Notes: generated from the sequence alone by a model not told the origin. Positions 25,642 through 34,931 are shown, numbered from the stretch's first letter. The stretch: 64,000 nt of DNA from Methylocystis sp. MJC1 (GCF_026427715.1 NZ_CP107560.1:62001-126000), one strand, 5' to 3'. Translations and numbers: made by a program.

Positions 25642-28542
25642 ATGAATTCGTACCCCTTGGATCAGCTTAAAGAGAAACCGTCGGGCGGTAGCCAGCGAGA
25701 GGAATTCTTCCGTGAGTCGCTTCGTCGCTCGGGTTGGAAAGTGACCACCGAGGTCATCAGTGTCGCACTCGCGAAAATTGGCATTCCGAGATCAACGTTA
25801 TTCCGTCTCGCGGCTCTGCCCCCTTTCGCGCAGCTAGCCTTTTTGCAAGGGGGCCTCAAACCGGCTCCGCCCGCAAGCATTTCCATCTCGGACGAGATCG
25901 CTGCAGTTAGCGGGCTGGAGGAGCAGTCCGTCTTCGGCCTTTTGGGAACATCGCCGGAGGGACTTGCCTCCCTCGAGGCGCAGGTGAGGCTGCGGACGGT
26001 CGGACCTAATCTCGTCGCACAAGAAGCCCGACCCACGCCGCTCCACGAGATTTGGGGGAGCGCTAGGAATCCGCTGAACGCGCTACTTCTCGGCCTCGCA
26101 GCTATTTCCTATTTTTTGGGGGATACTAACGCGGCCGTTGTTATTTGCGTCATCGTAACGCTCGCCATCAGCATGGCTTTCGTCCAGGAGCATCGGTCGA
26201 ACGATGCAGCCGCCAAGCTTCGAGCCGTCGTAAAAACGACGGCGACCGTTCGACGCCGGCGCTCGCCCATCGGAGAAGAACTCACTTCCAACGGATTTGA
26301 GGAAATACCGATGGAGCAGCTAGTTCCAGGCGACATTGTGCGTCTGTCGGCGGGAGATATGATTCCTGGCGATCTACGGCTGCTTAAGACCAAGGATCTT
26401 TTCGTCGATCAATCGACTCTGAGCGGCGAGGCAATGCCCGTCGAGAAATCCGCACAATCGGATGGAGCCGCTACCGACCCGTTAAACGCGCCAAACATCT
26501 GTCTGATGGGCTGTAGTGTGGTTAGCGGTTTCGCCACCGGCGTCATCGTACACACTGGCGCGCGGACCTATTTTGGCGAGCTGGCATCCCGCATTGCACA
26601 GAAAAGAGAGCCAACAAGCTTCGACAAGGGCGTCAACAGGTTTGTTCGCCTGATGATATACTTCATGCTGGCGCTCGCGCCGAGCGTCTTTTTGATCAAT
26701 GGCCTGACGAAGGGCGATTGGCTCCAGGCGCTGTTGTTCGCCCTTGCAGTCGCAGTTGGATTGACCCCCGAACTGCTGCCGATGATCGTCACGGTCAATT
26801 TGGCCAAAGGCGCAATCGCAATGGCGAAAAAGCGTGTGATCGTTAAGCGCCTGAACGCTATCCAGAATTTTGGAGCGATGGATGTTCTCTGCGCCGATAA
26901 GACCGGAACGTTGACCGAAAATCGCGTGTCCCTCCATCTGCATCTAAACGCCGATGGAAAAGCTGACGAACGAGTCCTGGAATATGCGTATCTGAACAGC
27001 CATTACCAATCCGGCCTGAAAAGCCTTCTCGATTTCGCCGTTCTTAATCACGTCGAAACTGGCAAAAACCTACGCTTGCGGCACAACTATGAAAGCGTTG
27101 ATGAGATTCCGTTTGATTTCATTCGTAAGCGCCTTTCTGTGATCGTTCGCCGCCACGATGGTGCAGGCAATCTAAAACTAGGTCTTTTCGCAAAACTTCG
27201 AGCCCGTCTGACGGGCGCGCTGCTTCGGGAGGGCGGAGCCCACTTGCTCATCTGCAAGGGCGCGATCGAAGAAACCCTCTCCATATGCGCCTACATCGAA
27301 ATCGATGGGACGCTTGCGAAGCTTGATTGGCGCCGAAGAGCCAGAGCGCTGGCGATGGCGCACGAGCTCAATGAAGACGGACTGCGCGTCGTTGCGGTCG
27401 CTTATAAAGAGTTTGCGCAGGCCAAAGAAACCTACTCTGTTGAGGATGAGGCAGACCTCGTCCTTCTTGGTTTCATCGCGTTTCTTGATCCGCCCAAGGA
27501 AAGCTGCGGCGCGGCGATTGCCTCACTCCGGGCTAACGGCGTCGCCGTCAAGATCCTGACCGGCGACAATGAGATTGTCACTCGGAAAATCTGTCGGGAG
27601 GTCGGCCTCGAGGCAGATAGGTTCGCGCTCGGCCCCGAGATCGAAAAATTGACCGACCACGAGCTGGCGGACTTCGCCGAGGCGACCACAATTTTCGCAA
27701 AACTCTCTCCCGACCAAAAAGCTCGGATCGTTAGAGCGCTACATATCCGAGGTCACGTCGTGGGTTTTCTCGGAGACGGAATCAACGACAGCCTCGCGCT
27801 CAAAGCTGCCGATGTTGGCATCTCGGTCGATTGCGCCGTCGACATTGCGAAAGAATCAGCCGACATCATCCTGCTCGAAAAGGACCTGACGATCTTGCAA
27901 CAAGGCGTCGTCGAAGGACGCAAGGTCTTTGGCAACATCGTCAAATACATCAAAATGGGCGCAAGCTCGAACTTCGGCAGTATGTTCAGTGTGCTAGGCG
28001 CGAGCCTTTTTCTCCCCTTTTTGCCGATGCAGCCTATCCAGGTTCTCACCAACAACTTGCTTTACGATTTCTCACAGACAGCGATCCCCACGGACGACGT
28101 CGACGAGGACTATCTCGCTGCGCCACGAAGATGGGATATCGACAACATATTTAAGTTCATGCTGCTGCTTGGTCCAATTAGCTCGATTTTCGATTACACG
28201 ACGTTTTTCGTGATGTTCTACGTGTTCGACGGGTGGGCTAACCCATCCCTTTTTCAAACGGGATGGTTCGTTGAATCGCTTATATCGCAGACGCTGATCA
28301 TCCACATCATTCGAACGGCGAAAGTCCCGTTTTTCGAAAGCCGCGCCAGCGCCACCCTCATCGCAGCCTCAGTAATTATCTGCGGTGTAGCCGCCGCTTT
28401 ACCCTTCACCTCTCTCGGGGAGGCGCTGAAATTTGCGCCTCTGCCTCCGCTTTATTGGCCGATCCTCGCTGCCACGCTCCTGGCGTACGGGACTCTGGCC
28501 CAGCTTGTCAAAGTCTGGTTTTTCCGACGCTGGGGCATGTGA
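25642..28542 (+). CDS. mgtA: Magnesium-translocating P-type ATPase (MgtA/MgtB type)
   Basis: A 966-residue P3B-type ATPase of normal length. Order: cytoplasmic N-terminus with a cation-ATPase N domain (VSGLEEQSVFGLLG), two membrane helices near 130-175, actuator with TLSGEAMPVEK, membrane helices near 325-395 (VGLTPELLPMIV), phosphorylation site CADKTGTLTEN (Asp 419), LTGDNEIV, GDGINDSLALKAADVGIS, and six C-terminal helices including FLPMQPIQVLTNNLLYDFSQ, typical of MgtA. It imports Mg2+ down its gradient using ATP. No riboswitch or mgtL-like leader is recognisable upstream. It lies next to the fluoride genes, whose riboswitches sense a Mg-fluoride complex; a functional link is only inferred. 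Confidence 0.92.
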   Translation: MNSYPLDQLKEKPSGGSQREEFFRESLRRSGWKVTTEVISVALAKIGIPRSTLFRLAALPPFAQLAFLQGGLKPAPPASISISDEIAAVSGLEEQSVFGLLGTSPEGLASLEAQVRLRTVGPNLVAQEARPTPLHEIWGSARNPLNALLLGLAAISYFLGDTNAAVVICVIVTLAISMAFVQEHRSNDAAAKLRAVVKTTATVRRRRSPIGEELTSNGFEEIPMEQLVPGDIVRLSAGDMIPGDLRLLKTKDLFVDQSTLSGEAMPVEKSAQSDGAATDPLNAPNICLMGCSVVSGFATGVIVHTGARTYFGELASRIAQKREPTSFDKGVNRFVRLMIYFMLALAPSVFLINGLTKGDWLQALLFALAVAVGLTPELLPMIVTVNLAKGAIAMAKKRVIVKRLNAIQNFGAMDVLCADKTGTLTENRVSLHLHLNADGKADERVLEYAYLNSHYQSGLKSLLDFAVLNHVETGKNLRLRHNYESVDEIPFDFIRKRLSVIVRRHDGAGNLKLGLFAKLRARLTGALLREGGAHLLICKGAIEETLSICAYIEIDGTLAKLDWRRRARALAMAHELNEDGLRVVAVAYKEFAQAKETYSVEDEADLVLLGFIAFLDPPKESCGAAIASLRANGVAVKILTGDNEIVTRKICREVGLEADRFALGPEIEKLTDHELADFAEATTIFAKLSPDQKARIVRALHIRGHVVGFLGDGINDSLALKAADVGISVDCAVDIAKESADIILLEKDLTILQQGVVEGRKVFGNIVKYIKMGASSNFGSMFSVLGASLFLPFLPMQPIQVLTNNLLYDFSQTAIPTDDVDEDYLAAPRRWDIDNIFKFMLLLGPISSIFDYTTFFVMFYVFDGWANPSLFQTGWFVESLISQTLIIHIIRTAKVPFFESRASATLIAASVIICGVAAALPFTSLGEALKFAPLPPLYWPILAATLLAYGTLAQLVKVWFFRRWGM

Positions 28543-28651
28543 ATGCCCCGTAGTTTCCCAGAGAGGCTCGGGAATGGAACGGTCTATGTCTGTGGCTCGG
28601 AATTGAAGCGTCGTATGATGGTCAAGCTCTTGATAGGTTGTTTCCGATCCT

Positions 28652-29518
28652 AGAGGGTGTTATGCACTCTGTATTATGAAGTCGGCTGCGCGTTTGAGCA
28701 TGAGGCAGGCGAAAGCGACGACGTGGAGGCCAGCGAGTGTGTCGGCGTAGCGTTCGTAGTCTTTGACCAGCCGCCTGCATCGGGTCGCCCAAGCGAAGGA
28801 TCGTTCGACAACCCAGCGTTTGGGCAACAGCACGAAGCCTTTTTTCGCTTCGGAGAGTTTGACCACGCAGAGTTCGACGCCCTGCGCTTTGGCCGCCTCG
28901 GCGGCTTTCTCGCCGGTATAACCTTGATCGACATAAATAAGCTCGACGCTCTCGCCGGTGGCGTCCTGCACAGCGGCGGCGAGCTTGCCGACCTCGGCGC
29001 GGTCGTCGACATTCGCCGGCGTAACGTGCAGCGCCAGCAAGTGCCCCAGCGTGTCGACCGCCATGTGCAGCTTGGAGCCGCGCTTGCGCTTGGCGCCGTC
29101 ATAGCCGGCCCGTGGACCGCTTTCCGGCGTAGAGCGCAGCGTGCGGCTGTCGATGATCGCCGTGGTTGGCTCCTCGGCGCGACCGGAGGCGACGCGCAAC
29201 AAGGCGCGCAGGTCCTGCGCAAGCTCTTCGAACACGCCCGCCGCCAGCCAGCGCTGCGATTGCTGATACACTGCGGACCAGGGCGGCAGATCGTTGGGCA
29301 TGGCGCGCCATGCTATGCCGTAACGCAGAACGTAGCGCAGGCCGTTGAAAAGCTCACGAAGCAAATGCTGACGTTGCGGAGCGCCCTCGTCCATCAGCGT
29401 CAGATACGGCGCAACCAGCGACCATTCCTCGTCGCTGACATCAGACGGATACGGTTTGCGAATCGGAGACATCCGATTCCATTAAGACAATCAACCACCA
29501 AAGTACATAACACCCTCT
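28652..29518 (-). mobile_element. IS5-family insertion sequence
   Basis: Terminal inverted repeats agagggtgttatg at 28652 and its complement ending at 29518 bracket a single intact transposase gene. No clear target duplication is visible in the flanks. It sits between mgtA and an IS110 element. Confidence 0.85.
28660..29472 (-). CDS. IS5-family transposase
   Basis: A 270-residue DDE transposase. It begins SDVSDEEWSLVAPYL (DUF4096-like N-domain). The catalytic residues appear as AIIDSRTLRS (Asp), IYVDQGYTGE (Asp) and WVVERSFAW (Glu). The frame is complete, so the element may be active. A second long frame at 28674-29222 is a shadow of it. Confidence 0.92.
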   Translation of the reverse strand: MSPIRKPYPSDVSDEEWSLVAPYLTLMDEGAPQRQHLLRELFNGLRYVLRYGIAWRAMPNDLPPWSAVYQQSQRWLAAGVFEELAQDLRALLRVASGRAEEPTTAIIDSRTLRSTPESGPRAGYDGAKRKRGSKLHMAVDTLGHLLALHVTPANVDDRAEVGKLAAAVQDATGESVELIYVDQGYTGEKAAEAAKAQGVELCVVKLSEAKKGFVLLPKRWVVERSFAWATRCRRLVKDYERYADTLAGLHVVAFACLMLKRAADFIIQSA

Positions 29519-29772
29519 TCTGTAACGGGCGCTTCGTTGTCAATCCCCAACGCTCTTCCTTCGCCGGTTCACTCTTCTGTCCGTGGTCGGCGCCAAGAAT
29601 GATGGCCGCCACTTGATGGGATAAGATGAGGATGAGGCCGGCCAATCTAGTTGCGCGTGGTCTTGAGCCCACGGAGCGTGTTGCGGTCTGACCCATCCAT
29701 CGTCCCGGCGAGGGACGAACGCTTCGGGAAAGGCTGGTGTTTGGCCCCGCCCGAAACCCTGCTTTTCCTCTC
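29519..29772. other. Spacer between IS5 and IS110 elements
   Basis: No gene. It probably includes the downstream end of the IS110 element, whose ends are not inverted repeats and cannot be fixed by eye. Confidence 0.4.
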
Positions 29773-30813
29773 CTACGCCGCCACGACAGTCGAGGTCGCC
29801 TTGCGGGCGTCGAACGGCGTCCCGTCGATCCACATCCGATGCAAGACCACGGCGAGCTTGCGCGCCAGCGCCACCTTCGCCTTCTTCATGCCGGCGCGCC
29901 GGGCGAGCTTCATCGCCCAGCTTTTGAGGCCGGAGCCCTTCACCGGCCGCGTTAGTATGACGTTGGCGGCTTCGTAAAGCGCCGTGCGCACGCCAGCGTC
30001 GCCGATCTTGGTAATCCGCCCGCTAACGTCCGTTTCGCCAGACTGATATTTCCTCGGCGTCAGGCCGAAATGCGGCCCGACCCGCTTCGACGAGGAAAAT
30101 CGCAACGGATCATCGATCGCCGAAACGTAAGTCAGCGCCACGATCGCGCCGACCCCCGGCGCCGACATCATCAGTCTCGCGCGCTTGTCCTTGCGCGCCA
30201 TCGCCCGCACAAGCTTCTCGAACATGTCGAACTCGCGCAGCAAGACCGCATGCGCTGAAAGCAGCGCCTTTGCGACGATCTCGAGCGTCCTATACCCGCC
30301 GACGAGCTCCTGGATGCGCCGTGCGAAACGCTTCGGCGTCGTCGGCCCGACCTTTAGCCCGAAGCCGCGCAAGATCCCGCGCAGGCTCATCTCAATGTCA
30401 TAGAGTTTCGATTGAACCAGTTTGCGCGCCGTCAGCAGCGCTCGCGTCTCCTGCGCTGCCGAGGATTTGCAGTGGACCGGACGAAACCAACCAAGCCGCA
30501 TTAATTGCGCGATGCCGCGCGCGTCATTGCGGTCGGTCTTGACTGGCATCGTCTGCAGAGCCGTGCGCACATGCCGCGTCTCCAGCAACTCCACCGCCAG
30601 GCCCGCCTCGTGCATCGCCGCGTAAAGCCATTGCGACAATGGCCCTGCCTCGAGGCCGATGCGCGCCAAATCCAGCCCGAGCGACGCCAACCAGCCGATG
30701 AGCGCCGCCGGCTCGCTGGAGATCTTCGCCTCCCGCACGATTCGCCCGGCGCCATCGACGACGCAAACGCTCGATGCTTCCAAAGACACGTCGATCCCCG
30801 CATAATGGTCCAT
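29773..30813 (-). CDS. IS110-family transposase
   Basis: A 346-residue DEDD transposase starting at ATG 30813 with GGAGG six bases upstream; the longer frame to 30987 is non-coding leader. RuvC-like residues: YAGIDVS (Asp), IGLEAGP (Glu), VKTDRNDARGIA (two Asp). The C-terminal transposase_20 domain contains SAPGVGAIVALTYVSAI and FGLTPRKYQSGE. Intact. The family uses a structured bridge RNA from the element's non-coding end. Confidence 0.92.
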   Translation of the reverse strand: MDHYAGIDVSLEASSVCVVDGAGRIVREAKISSEPAALIGWLASLGLDLARIGLEAGPLSQWLYAAMHEAGLAVELLETRHVRTALQTMPVKTDRNDARGIAQLMRLGWFRPVHCKSSAAQETRALLTARKLVQSKLYDIEMSLRGILRGFGLKVGPTTPKRFARRIQELVGGYRTLEIVAKALLSAHAVLLREFDMFEKLVRAMARKDKRARLMMSAPGVGAIVALTYVSAIDDPLRFSSSKRVGPHFGLTPRKYQSGETDVSGRITKIGDAGVRTALYEAANVILTRPVKGSGLKSWAMKLARRAGMKKAKVALARKLAVVLHRMWIDGTPFDARKATSTVVAA

Positions 30814-31061
30814 GGTCATCCTCCAATGATGCTTGGAGCCGACGAAAGCCGGACTCCGTCTCACACCACCATTCTGGGGGATGACCACTCCTCCGCGAAG
30901 CCTCAGCCTCCGGCGGCCCGTTACGCCATCTAGCGTCATATGCGGAGCCCAACAGGCTTCGGCTTTGCTTTGCGCGGCTGAACGCAACGTCCCAGTTCCC
31001 GGCGGATCAAATCATTCAGATCCAGCCTGCCATAATCTGGTCTGTAAGCGAAGAATTTCGC
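30814..31061 (-). ncRNA. Candidate IS110 bridge-RNA region
   Basis: Non-coding sequence directly upstream of the IS110 transposase, where IS110-group elements encode their bridge RNA. Several stem-forming blocks are visible. RNA boundaries and the guide loops cannot be set from sequence alone. Confidence 0.3.
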
Positions 31062-31175
31062 TCAGTCGTTAAAAACCCAACGTGCAGCGAAATAAGCAGC
31101 CGCCGCAAGCACAATGATGACGACCATTCCAAGGGGCGTCGCAGCGTAACTCGTCAATTCCAGGATAGCGCCCAT
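31062..31175 (-). CDS. 37-residue single-pass membrane peptide
   Basis: Start ATG 31175 with AGGGA about eight bases upstream. The protein is mostly one membrane helix (PLGMVVIIVLAAAAYFAARW) with a short polar end. It lies 59 bp downstream of a leftward membrane-protein gene, so the two may be cotranscribed. Function unknown. Confidence 0.45.
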   Translation of the reverse strand: MGAILELTSYAATPLGMVVIIVLAAAAYFAARWVFND

Positions 31176-31233
31176 CGTTTCTTCCCTTTATGAGCCATGC
31201 CGACGCCCGGATGGGCGCATGCAGTTTTCCACC

Positions 31234-31710
31234 TCAAGCTCGACGTAAAGAACCATCTCGAGGTCTCGAAACAATAGGCCTGAGGCTTCGTAAAGCTTCA
31301 TCGCCGAGGTCGAGCGTGGTCCTCAGCTTGGCGGAGATTGAATTCGATTGAACAGGCGAACCACTCGGTGAGCGCGCGACCCCATGCCCGCGTAATTCCT
31401 CATTCAAACTTTGCAATGAAGCGTAGAACGACGCTATTAGACGAGCCCGATGGACGCCAAGCAAACCAACGCGGCCAGAGTGCGCCTGGTAGATTACTGG
31501 CGACCAGGGCAAAGATTGGCTTTGCAGGACTACGGACGTGTTTGCGGTGCCGCCTTCTGCCGGCAGTTGCCTCTCGATAACCCTGACGAATTCAGCGATT
31601 TCACCGACAAGGCTCGCCGCGACGGCCCGTCGTGCGATGTCGGCCGCCCAAATCGCGAGAAGGCCAATACCGCAGGCCGTGATAACGATGATCGCGTAAC
31701 ACCCCGTCAT
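31234..31710 (-). CDS. Hypothetical single-pass membrane protein
   Basis: A 158-residue protein, start ATG 31710 with GGAGG five bases upstream. There is one N-terminal membrane helix (YAIIVITACGIGLLAIWA), then a soluble, probably periplasmic, helical domain. It is divergent from the first fluoride riboswitch and shares that intergenic region. No family recognised. Confidence 0.55.
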   Translation of the reverse strand: MTGCYAIIVITACGIGLLAIWAADIARRAVAASLVGEIAEFVRVIERQLPAEGGTANTSVVLQSQSLPWSPVIYQAHSGRVGLLGVHRARLIASFYASLQSLNEELRGHGVARSPSGSPVQSNSISAKLRTTLDLGDEALRSLRPIVSRPRDGSLRRA

Positions 31711-31875
31711 GGCAACCTCCGGCGCCACAATCGCGACTCTTAATAACGCAGATCTCGGTCCAAACGTTCGCTGCTCCGAGCGGATTATTGCTTACCTCAC
31801 CGTTGGGGCTACCTATCCGGAGATGAGAGGGGATTTGACGAGCAGTCGCATCCTCCGATAACCTACTAGAAACAC
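31711..31875. promoter_or_regulatory. Divergent promoter region
   Basis: Non-coding interval between the leftward membrane-protein gene and the rightward fluoride riboswitch; it must hold the promoter for the riboswitch transcript. No box is clear enough to name. Confidence 0.4.
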
Positions 31876-31926
31876 CATGGGGATGGGGTCCCCCAAAACC
31901 GCCTTGACAGGCTGATGACTCCTGCA
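31876..31926 (+). promoter_or_regulatory. Fluoride riboswitch 1 (crcB motif)
   Basis: The aptamer has all conserved blocks: ggggatggggtccccc, then aaccgcc, then ggctgatgactcctgc. The loop GGGGT can form the pseudoknot with ACTCC. The same GACTCC strand (31917-31922) is perfectly complementary to GGAGTC (31947-31952), which is the Shine-Dalgarno of the leader ORF at 31957. Fluoride binding should favour the pseudoknot and free the ribosome site: a translational ON switch. Confidence 0.93.
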
Positions 31927-31956
31927 ACGTCCATTCGGGCGAGCGGGGAGTCGTAT

Positions 31957-32055
31957 ATGCCCCAAGAGCCACCGGCCGCTTACGGCCCTGACATTGTTAC
32001 TCGCGCTTTGAGTCCGCGAAACCTGCCTTTGCGCATGGCGGGAGAACGCCCATGA
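31957..32055 (+). CDS. Riboswitch-controlled 32-residue leader ORF
   Basis: ATG 31957 lies six bases after the GGAG that the fluoride riboswitch sequesters. The frame runs 32 codons and its TGA overlaps the antiporter ATG (ATGA). Translation of the leader would therefore couple fluoride sensing to antiporter synthesis. The peptide itself is Pro/Ala-rich with no membrane helix. Confidence 0.55.
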   Translation: MPQEPPAAYGPDIVTRALSPRNLPLRMAGERP

Positions 32056-33275
32056 CTGGAATCTGGGCTCTTGCGGCTTTGTGGCTGGGTCTCGCTTTGA
32101 TCGCGAGCCTCGTGTCCATGTGGCTTAAAATCGCGACTGCTTTATCAGAAATCATTATAGGGACGATCGCGCAGCTCGTGATCGGCGCGGCAATCGGTTC
32201 CGCGGTGCTTGGAACCGATGAAAGTTGGATAAAATTCCTTTCGGGCGCAGGCGCGATTGTGCTGACCTTCTTGGCCGGCGCTGAGCTCGATCCCGTGGTA
32301 TTCCGTACAAAGTGGAAAGAGGCCGTCGCAGTGGGCCTGGCAAGCTTCTTCTTTCCCTTCATTGGGTGCGCCGCGGGCGCACATTTCATTCTTGGTTGGG
32401 AAATTATGCCGAGCTGGCTGGCGGGGGTCGCAATGTCCACCACCTCTGTCGCTGTCGTCTACGCTGTTATGCTCGAATTCGGCTTCAACGTCACGGATTA
32501 TGGCAAGACTGTCTTGGCCGCTTGCTTTATCACCGATCTCGGCACAGTGATGGCGCTGGGCCTTCTTTTCGCGCCATTCACCTTCAAAACCCTTGTTTTC
32601 CTGGGGGCCGGAACCGCTGTCTTTATCGCTTTGCCTTGGATTACTCCAAGATTTTTTCGTCTTTACGGCAACAGGCCGTCCGAGCTCGAAGCGAAATTCC
32701 TTTTGCTCTGCCTCCTTGGGATGGGAGCATTGGCGACTTGGGCCGACAGTGAGGCCGTCCTACCCGCCTACCTCATCGGTATGGTGCTGGCCGGCACTGT
32801 GGGAAAGGATCATGCCTTAATCAGGCGCCTCCGCACCTTGACCTTCGGACTACTCACGCCGTTTTACTTTATTCGCGCCGGCTCCTTCGTATCGGTCCCG
32901 CAACTCGTAGCGGCGCCGGGAGCGTTCGCGCTGCTGCTGGTGGTGAAGGTCACCACGAAGATGATCGGCGTCTATCCTGTAACTCGTGTCTTCGCCTCCC
33001 CGACAAGGGAAGCTATGTATACCACTTTGCTCATGTCCACCGGGCTCACGTTCGGGACCATATCGGCGCTCTTCGGGCTCTCGCACCATATCATCGACCA
33101 GGCGCAATACTCTGCTCTTGTCGCCACCGTCATCGCTAGCGCGGTGATCCCGACCGTAATCGCCAACTCCTTTTTTATGCCTCGCCACCTTCTAGAGGAA
33201 CAGACGGCGAGAGAAGCGACGAGCGGACAACAGGAAACCTTGTCGCTTCCCGAGGCGACGAGCAGAGCGGAATGA
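32052..33275 (+). CDS. CPA2-type Na+(K+)/H+ antiporter
   Basis: A 407-residue protein with about 11-12 membrane helices in the Na_H_Exchanger (KefB-like) pattern and no C-terminal TrkA-N domain. Recognisable stretches are GAGAIVLTFLAGAELDP, AGVAMSTTSVAVVYAVM and ACFITDLGTVMALGL, where the Asp would bind the ion. It has its own GGGAG seven bases before ATG 32052 but also overlaps the riboswitch-controlled leader ORF. Antiporters are known partners of fluoride riboswitches; it may help pH or ion balance when HF enters the cell. Confidence 0.85.
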   Translation: MTGIWALAALWLGLALIASLVSMWLKIATALSEIIIGTIAQLVIGAAIGSAVLGTDESWIKFLSGAGAIVLTFLAGAELDPVVFRTKWKEAVAVGLASFFFPFIGCAAGAHFILGWEIMPSWLAGVAMSTTSVAVVYAVMLEFGFNVTDYGKTVLAACFITDLGTVMALGLLFAPFTFKTLVFLGAGTAVFIALPWITPRFFRLYGNRPSELEAKFLLLCLLGMGALATWADSEAVLPAYLIGMVLAGTVGKDHALIRRLRTLTFGLLTPFYFIRAGSFVSVPQLVAAPGAFALLLVVKVTTKMIGVYPVTRVFASPTREAMYTTLLMSTGLTFGTISALFGLSHHIIDQAQYSALVATVIASAVIPTVIANSFFMPRHLLEEQTAREATSGQQETLSLPEATSRAE

Positions 33276-33289
33276 GGGAGGAGGCCCCT

Positions 33290-33709
33290 GTGTTCAGCAA
33301 GATTCTCCACGCTAATGACGGCTCGGAGCATGCCTTTCACGCACTGGAGCTGGCGATCACTATTGCGAAGCAAAACGGCTCCGAACTGCACATGATTTGT
33401 GTCGAGGAAGTCGACTACATGCCAGAATTCGTGGAAGAAGTCCGTGAGGAGGCCAAAACTCAGGGCAGACGCTTCCACGCCGTGCAACGACGCGCACAGG
33501 CGAAGGCCGAAGAACATGAGGTAAAGCTGCAGACGCATATCATCGCTGGTCACCCAGTGCGAGACATCGTGCTATTGGCGGAGAAGCTCGGTGTTGACCT
33601 TCTCATCATTGGAGCGAAGGGTCACTCCGCAATTTACGAGCGGTTGGTTGGCAGCCGCGCGGATCGAATAATTCAGTTAGCTTCTTGTCCCGTTCTGGTG
33701 GTGAAGTAG
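33290..33709 (+). CDS. Universal stress protein (UspA family)
   Basis: A 139-residue Usp-fold protein. I place the start at GTG 33290 because GGGAGGAGG lies just before it; ATG 33272, overlapping the antiporter stop, is the alternative. The N-terminal strand KILHANDGSE and the C-terminal ATP-type motif LLIIGAKGHSAIYERLVGS are present, ending SCPVLVVK. Second gene of the fluoride operon; its exact stress role is not known. Confidence 0.88.
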   Translation: MFSKILHANDGSEHAFHALELAITIAKQNGSELHMICVEEVDYMPEFVEEVREEAKTQGRRFHAVQRRAQAKAEEHEVKLQTHIIAGHPVRDIVLLAEKLGVDLLIIGAKGHSAIYERLVGSRADRIIQLASCPVLVVK

Positions 33710-33770
33710 TAACGAGTCGAATTCTTATCTTTTCGGCTAAATGCAGAATCAATTGGACAGGCGCCAACAA

Positions 33771-34181
33771 ATGAGCGACGGGATGATCAGGTACGTTTGG
33801 GTTTCGATCGGCGGAGCTCTCGGCACTGCGGCCCGCTATTGGTTTTCCGGCCTGGTGGCGAACCATTTCGGCGAAACGTTCCCCTGGGGCACGATGCTCA
33901 TCAACGTATCTGGGTCGTTCGTTATCGGCTTTTTCGCTGCGATCACCGGCCCGGACGGACGCGTATTCGCCTCAACAGAAACGCGCCAGTTCGTGATGAT
34001 AGGGATTTGCGGCGGCTTCACGACCTTCTCATCCTTCAGCTTGCAGACGCTAAATCTTGTTCGAGACGGCGAACTGGCTTGGGCCTTGGCCAATATTGGC
34101 CTTTCCGTCGTTCTGTGCCTTGTCGCTGTCTGGGTCGGACATGTCGCCGCAACCCATCTAAACCAACTCCAAGGGTCTTGA
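33771..34181 (+). CDS. crcB: Fluoride ion channel CrcB/Fluc
   Basis: A 136-residue, four-helix membrane protein (start ATG 33771 preferred; 33741 and 33783 are also possible). Family markers: WVSIGGALGTAARYW, FPWGTMLINVSGSFVIGF (with the conserved Asn) and GICGGFTTFSSFS (the GGxTTFSTF pore motif). Fluc dimers let fluoride leave the cell. It sits in the transcript that begins with fluoride riboswitch 1, exactly as expected for this family, and is followed by DUF190. Confidence 0.95.
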   Translation: MSDGMIRYVWVSIGGALGTAARYWFSGLVANHFGETFPWGTMLINVSGSFVIGFFAAITGPDGRVFASTETRQFVMIGICGGFTTFSSFSLQTLNLVRDGELAWALANIGLSVVLCLVAVWVGHVAATHLNQLQGS

Positions 34182-34183
34182 TC

Positions 34184-34534
34184 ATGACTGTTGAGCGCGA
34201 CGCTGTGCTTCTCCGTATCTTCCTCGGTGAGGACGCCAAATTTCACGGCAAGCCGCTCTACGAGCAGATCGTCTTGAAGGCGCGAGAAGCCCACCTCGCG
34301 GGAGCCACAGTGCTACGCGGCCCGCTGGGTTATGGACACTCCAGCAAGCTTCACACGACCAAAATCTTGAGGCTCTCAGAGGATCTCCCGCTCGTTATCG
34401 AGATCGTCGACAATGACGAGAAGATCAAGGCATTTCTGCCTATCCTCGACGAAATGATGAGCGGGGGACTTGTCACATTGGAAAGAGTGCAGGTGCTCCA
34501 TTACGGCAATCACGTAAAACGGAAGCCTGCTTAA
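34184..34534 (+). CDS. DUF190 family protein, CrcB partner
   Basis: A 116-residue DUF190 protein (LLRIFLGEDAKFHGKPLYEQ, AREAHLAGATVLRGPLGYG, VIEIVDNDEKI). It starts two bases after the crcB stop. DUF190 genes are repeatedly found beside crcB; the fold resembles PII-like signalling proteins, and its job is unknown. Last gene of the riboswitch-1 operon. Confidence 0.9.
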   Translation: MTVERDAVLLRIFLGEDAKFHGKPLYEQIVLKAREAHLAGATVLRGPLGYGHSSKLHTTKILRLSEDLPLVIEIVDNDEKIKAFLPILDEMMSGGLVTLERVQVLHYGNHVKRKPA

Positions 34535-34881
34535 GAAACGCGTGTTTCGCGGCAGACGCCACGCTGCCCGACATGGACGTCTTTATGGAAATCGCCTGCC
34601 ACTAAATTTATCTGCCTGGCTTGCTGGCTATGAGATACCCCCAAGCGCAGCATTGACGCCTATTCCTCACGGCCCGCATCCCTCGGCAACTTCCTCACCT
34701 TCGCAACCTTTTCACTGGAGGCGGTTGTCCTCTATGACGGCCTCGCCACGGCAGGGTTAATCACGGGAGGCTAATGCGTCATTTTTCGTAATTGACTCTA
34801 GCCAGCCAATTGACGCGGGGAAAACGGTTCGGTAGGTAGAATACTACATTGAGCCGTAAGCGAGACGCTCGCTCACGCGCC
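34535..34881. other. Intergenic upstream of riboswitch 2
   Basis: No gene supported. It should contain the promoter of the second fluoride riboswitch transcript. Confidence 0.5.
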
Positions 34882-34931
34882 GAGGGGATGGGGTGCCCCC
34901 TTAACCGCCGGAAAGGCTGATGACTCCTGCT
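34882..34931 (+). promoter_or_regulatory. Fluoride riboswitch 2 (crcB motif)
   Basis: Conserved blocks ggggatggggtgcccc, ttaaccgcc and ggctgatgactcctgc. ACTCCTGC (34923-34930) is perfectly complementary to GCAGGAGT (34972-34979), which holds the Shine-Dalgarno of the next gene. Pseudoknot GGGGT/ACTCC and this stem exclude each other, so fluoride should switch translation on. Confidence 0.93.
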
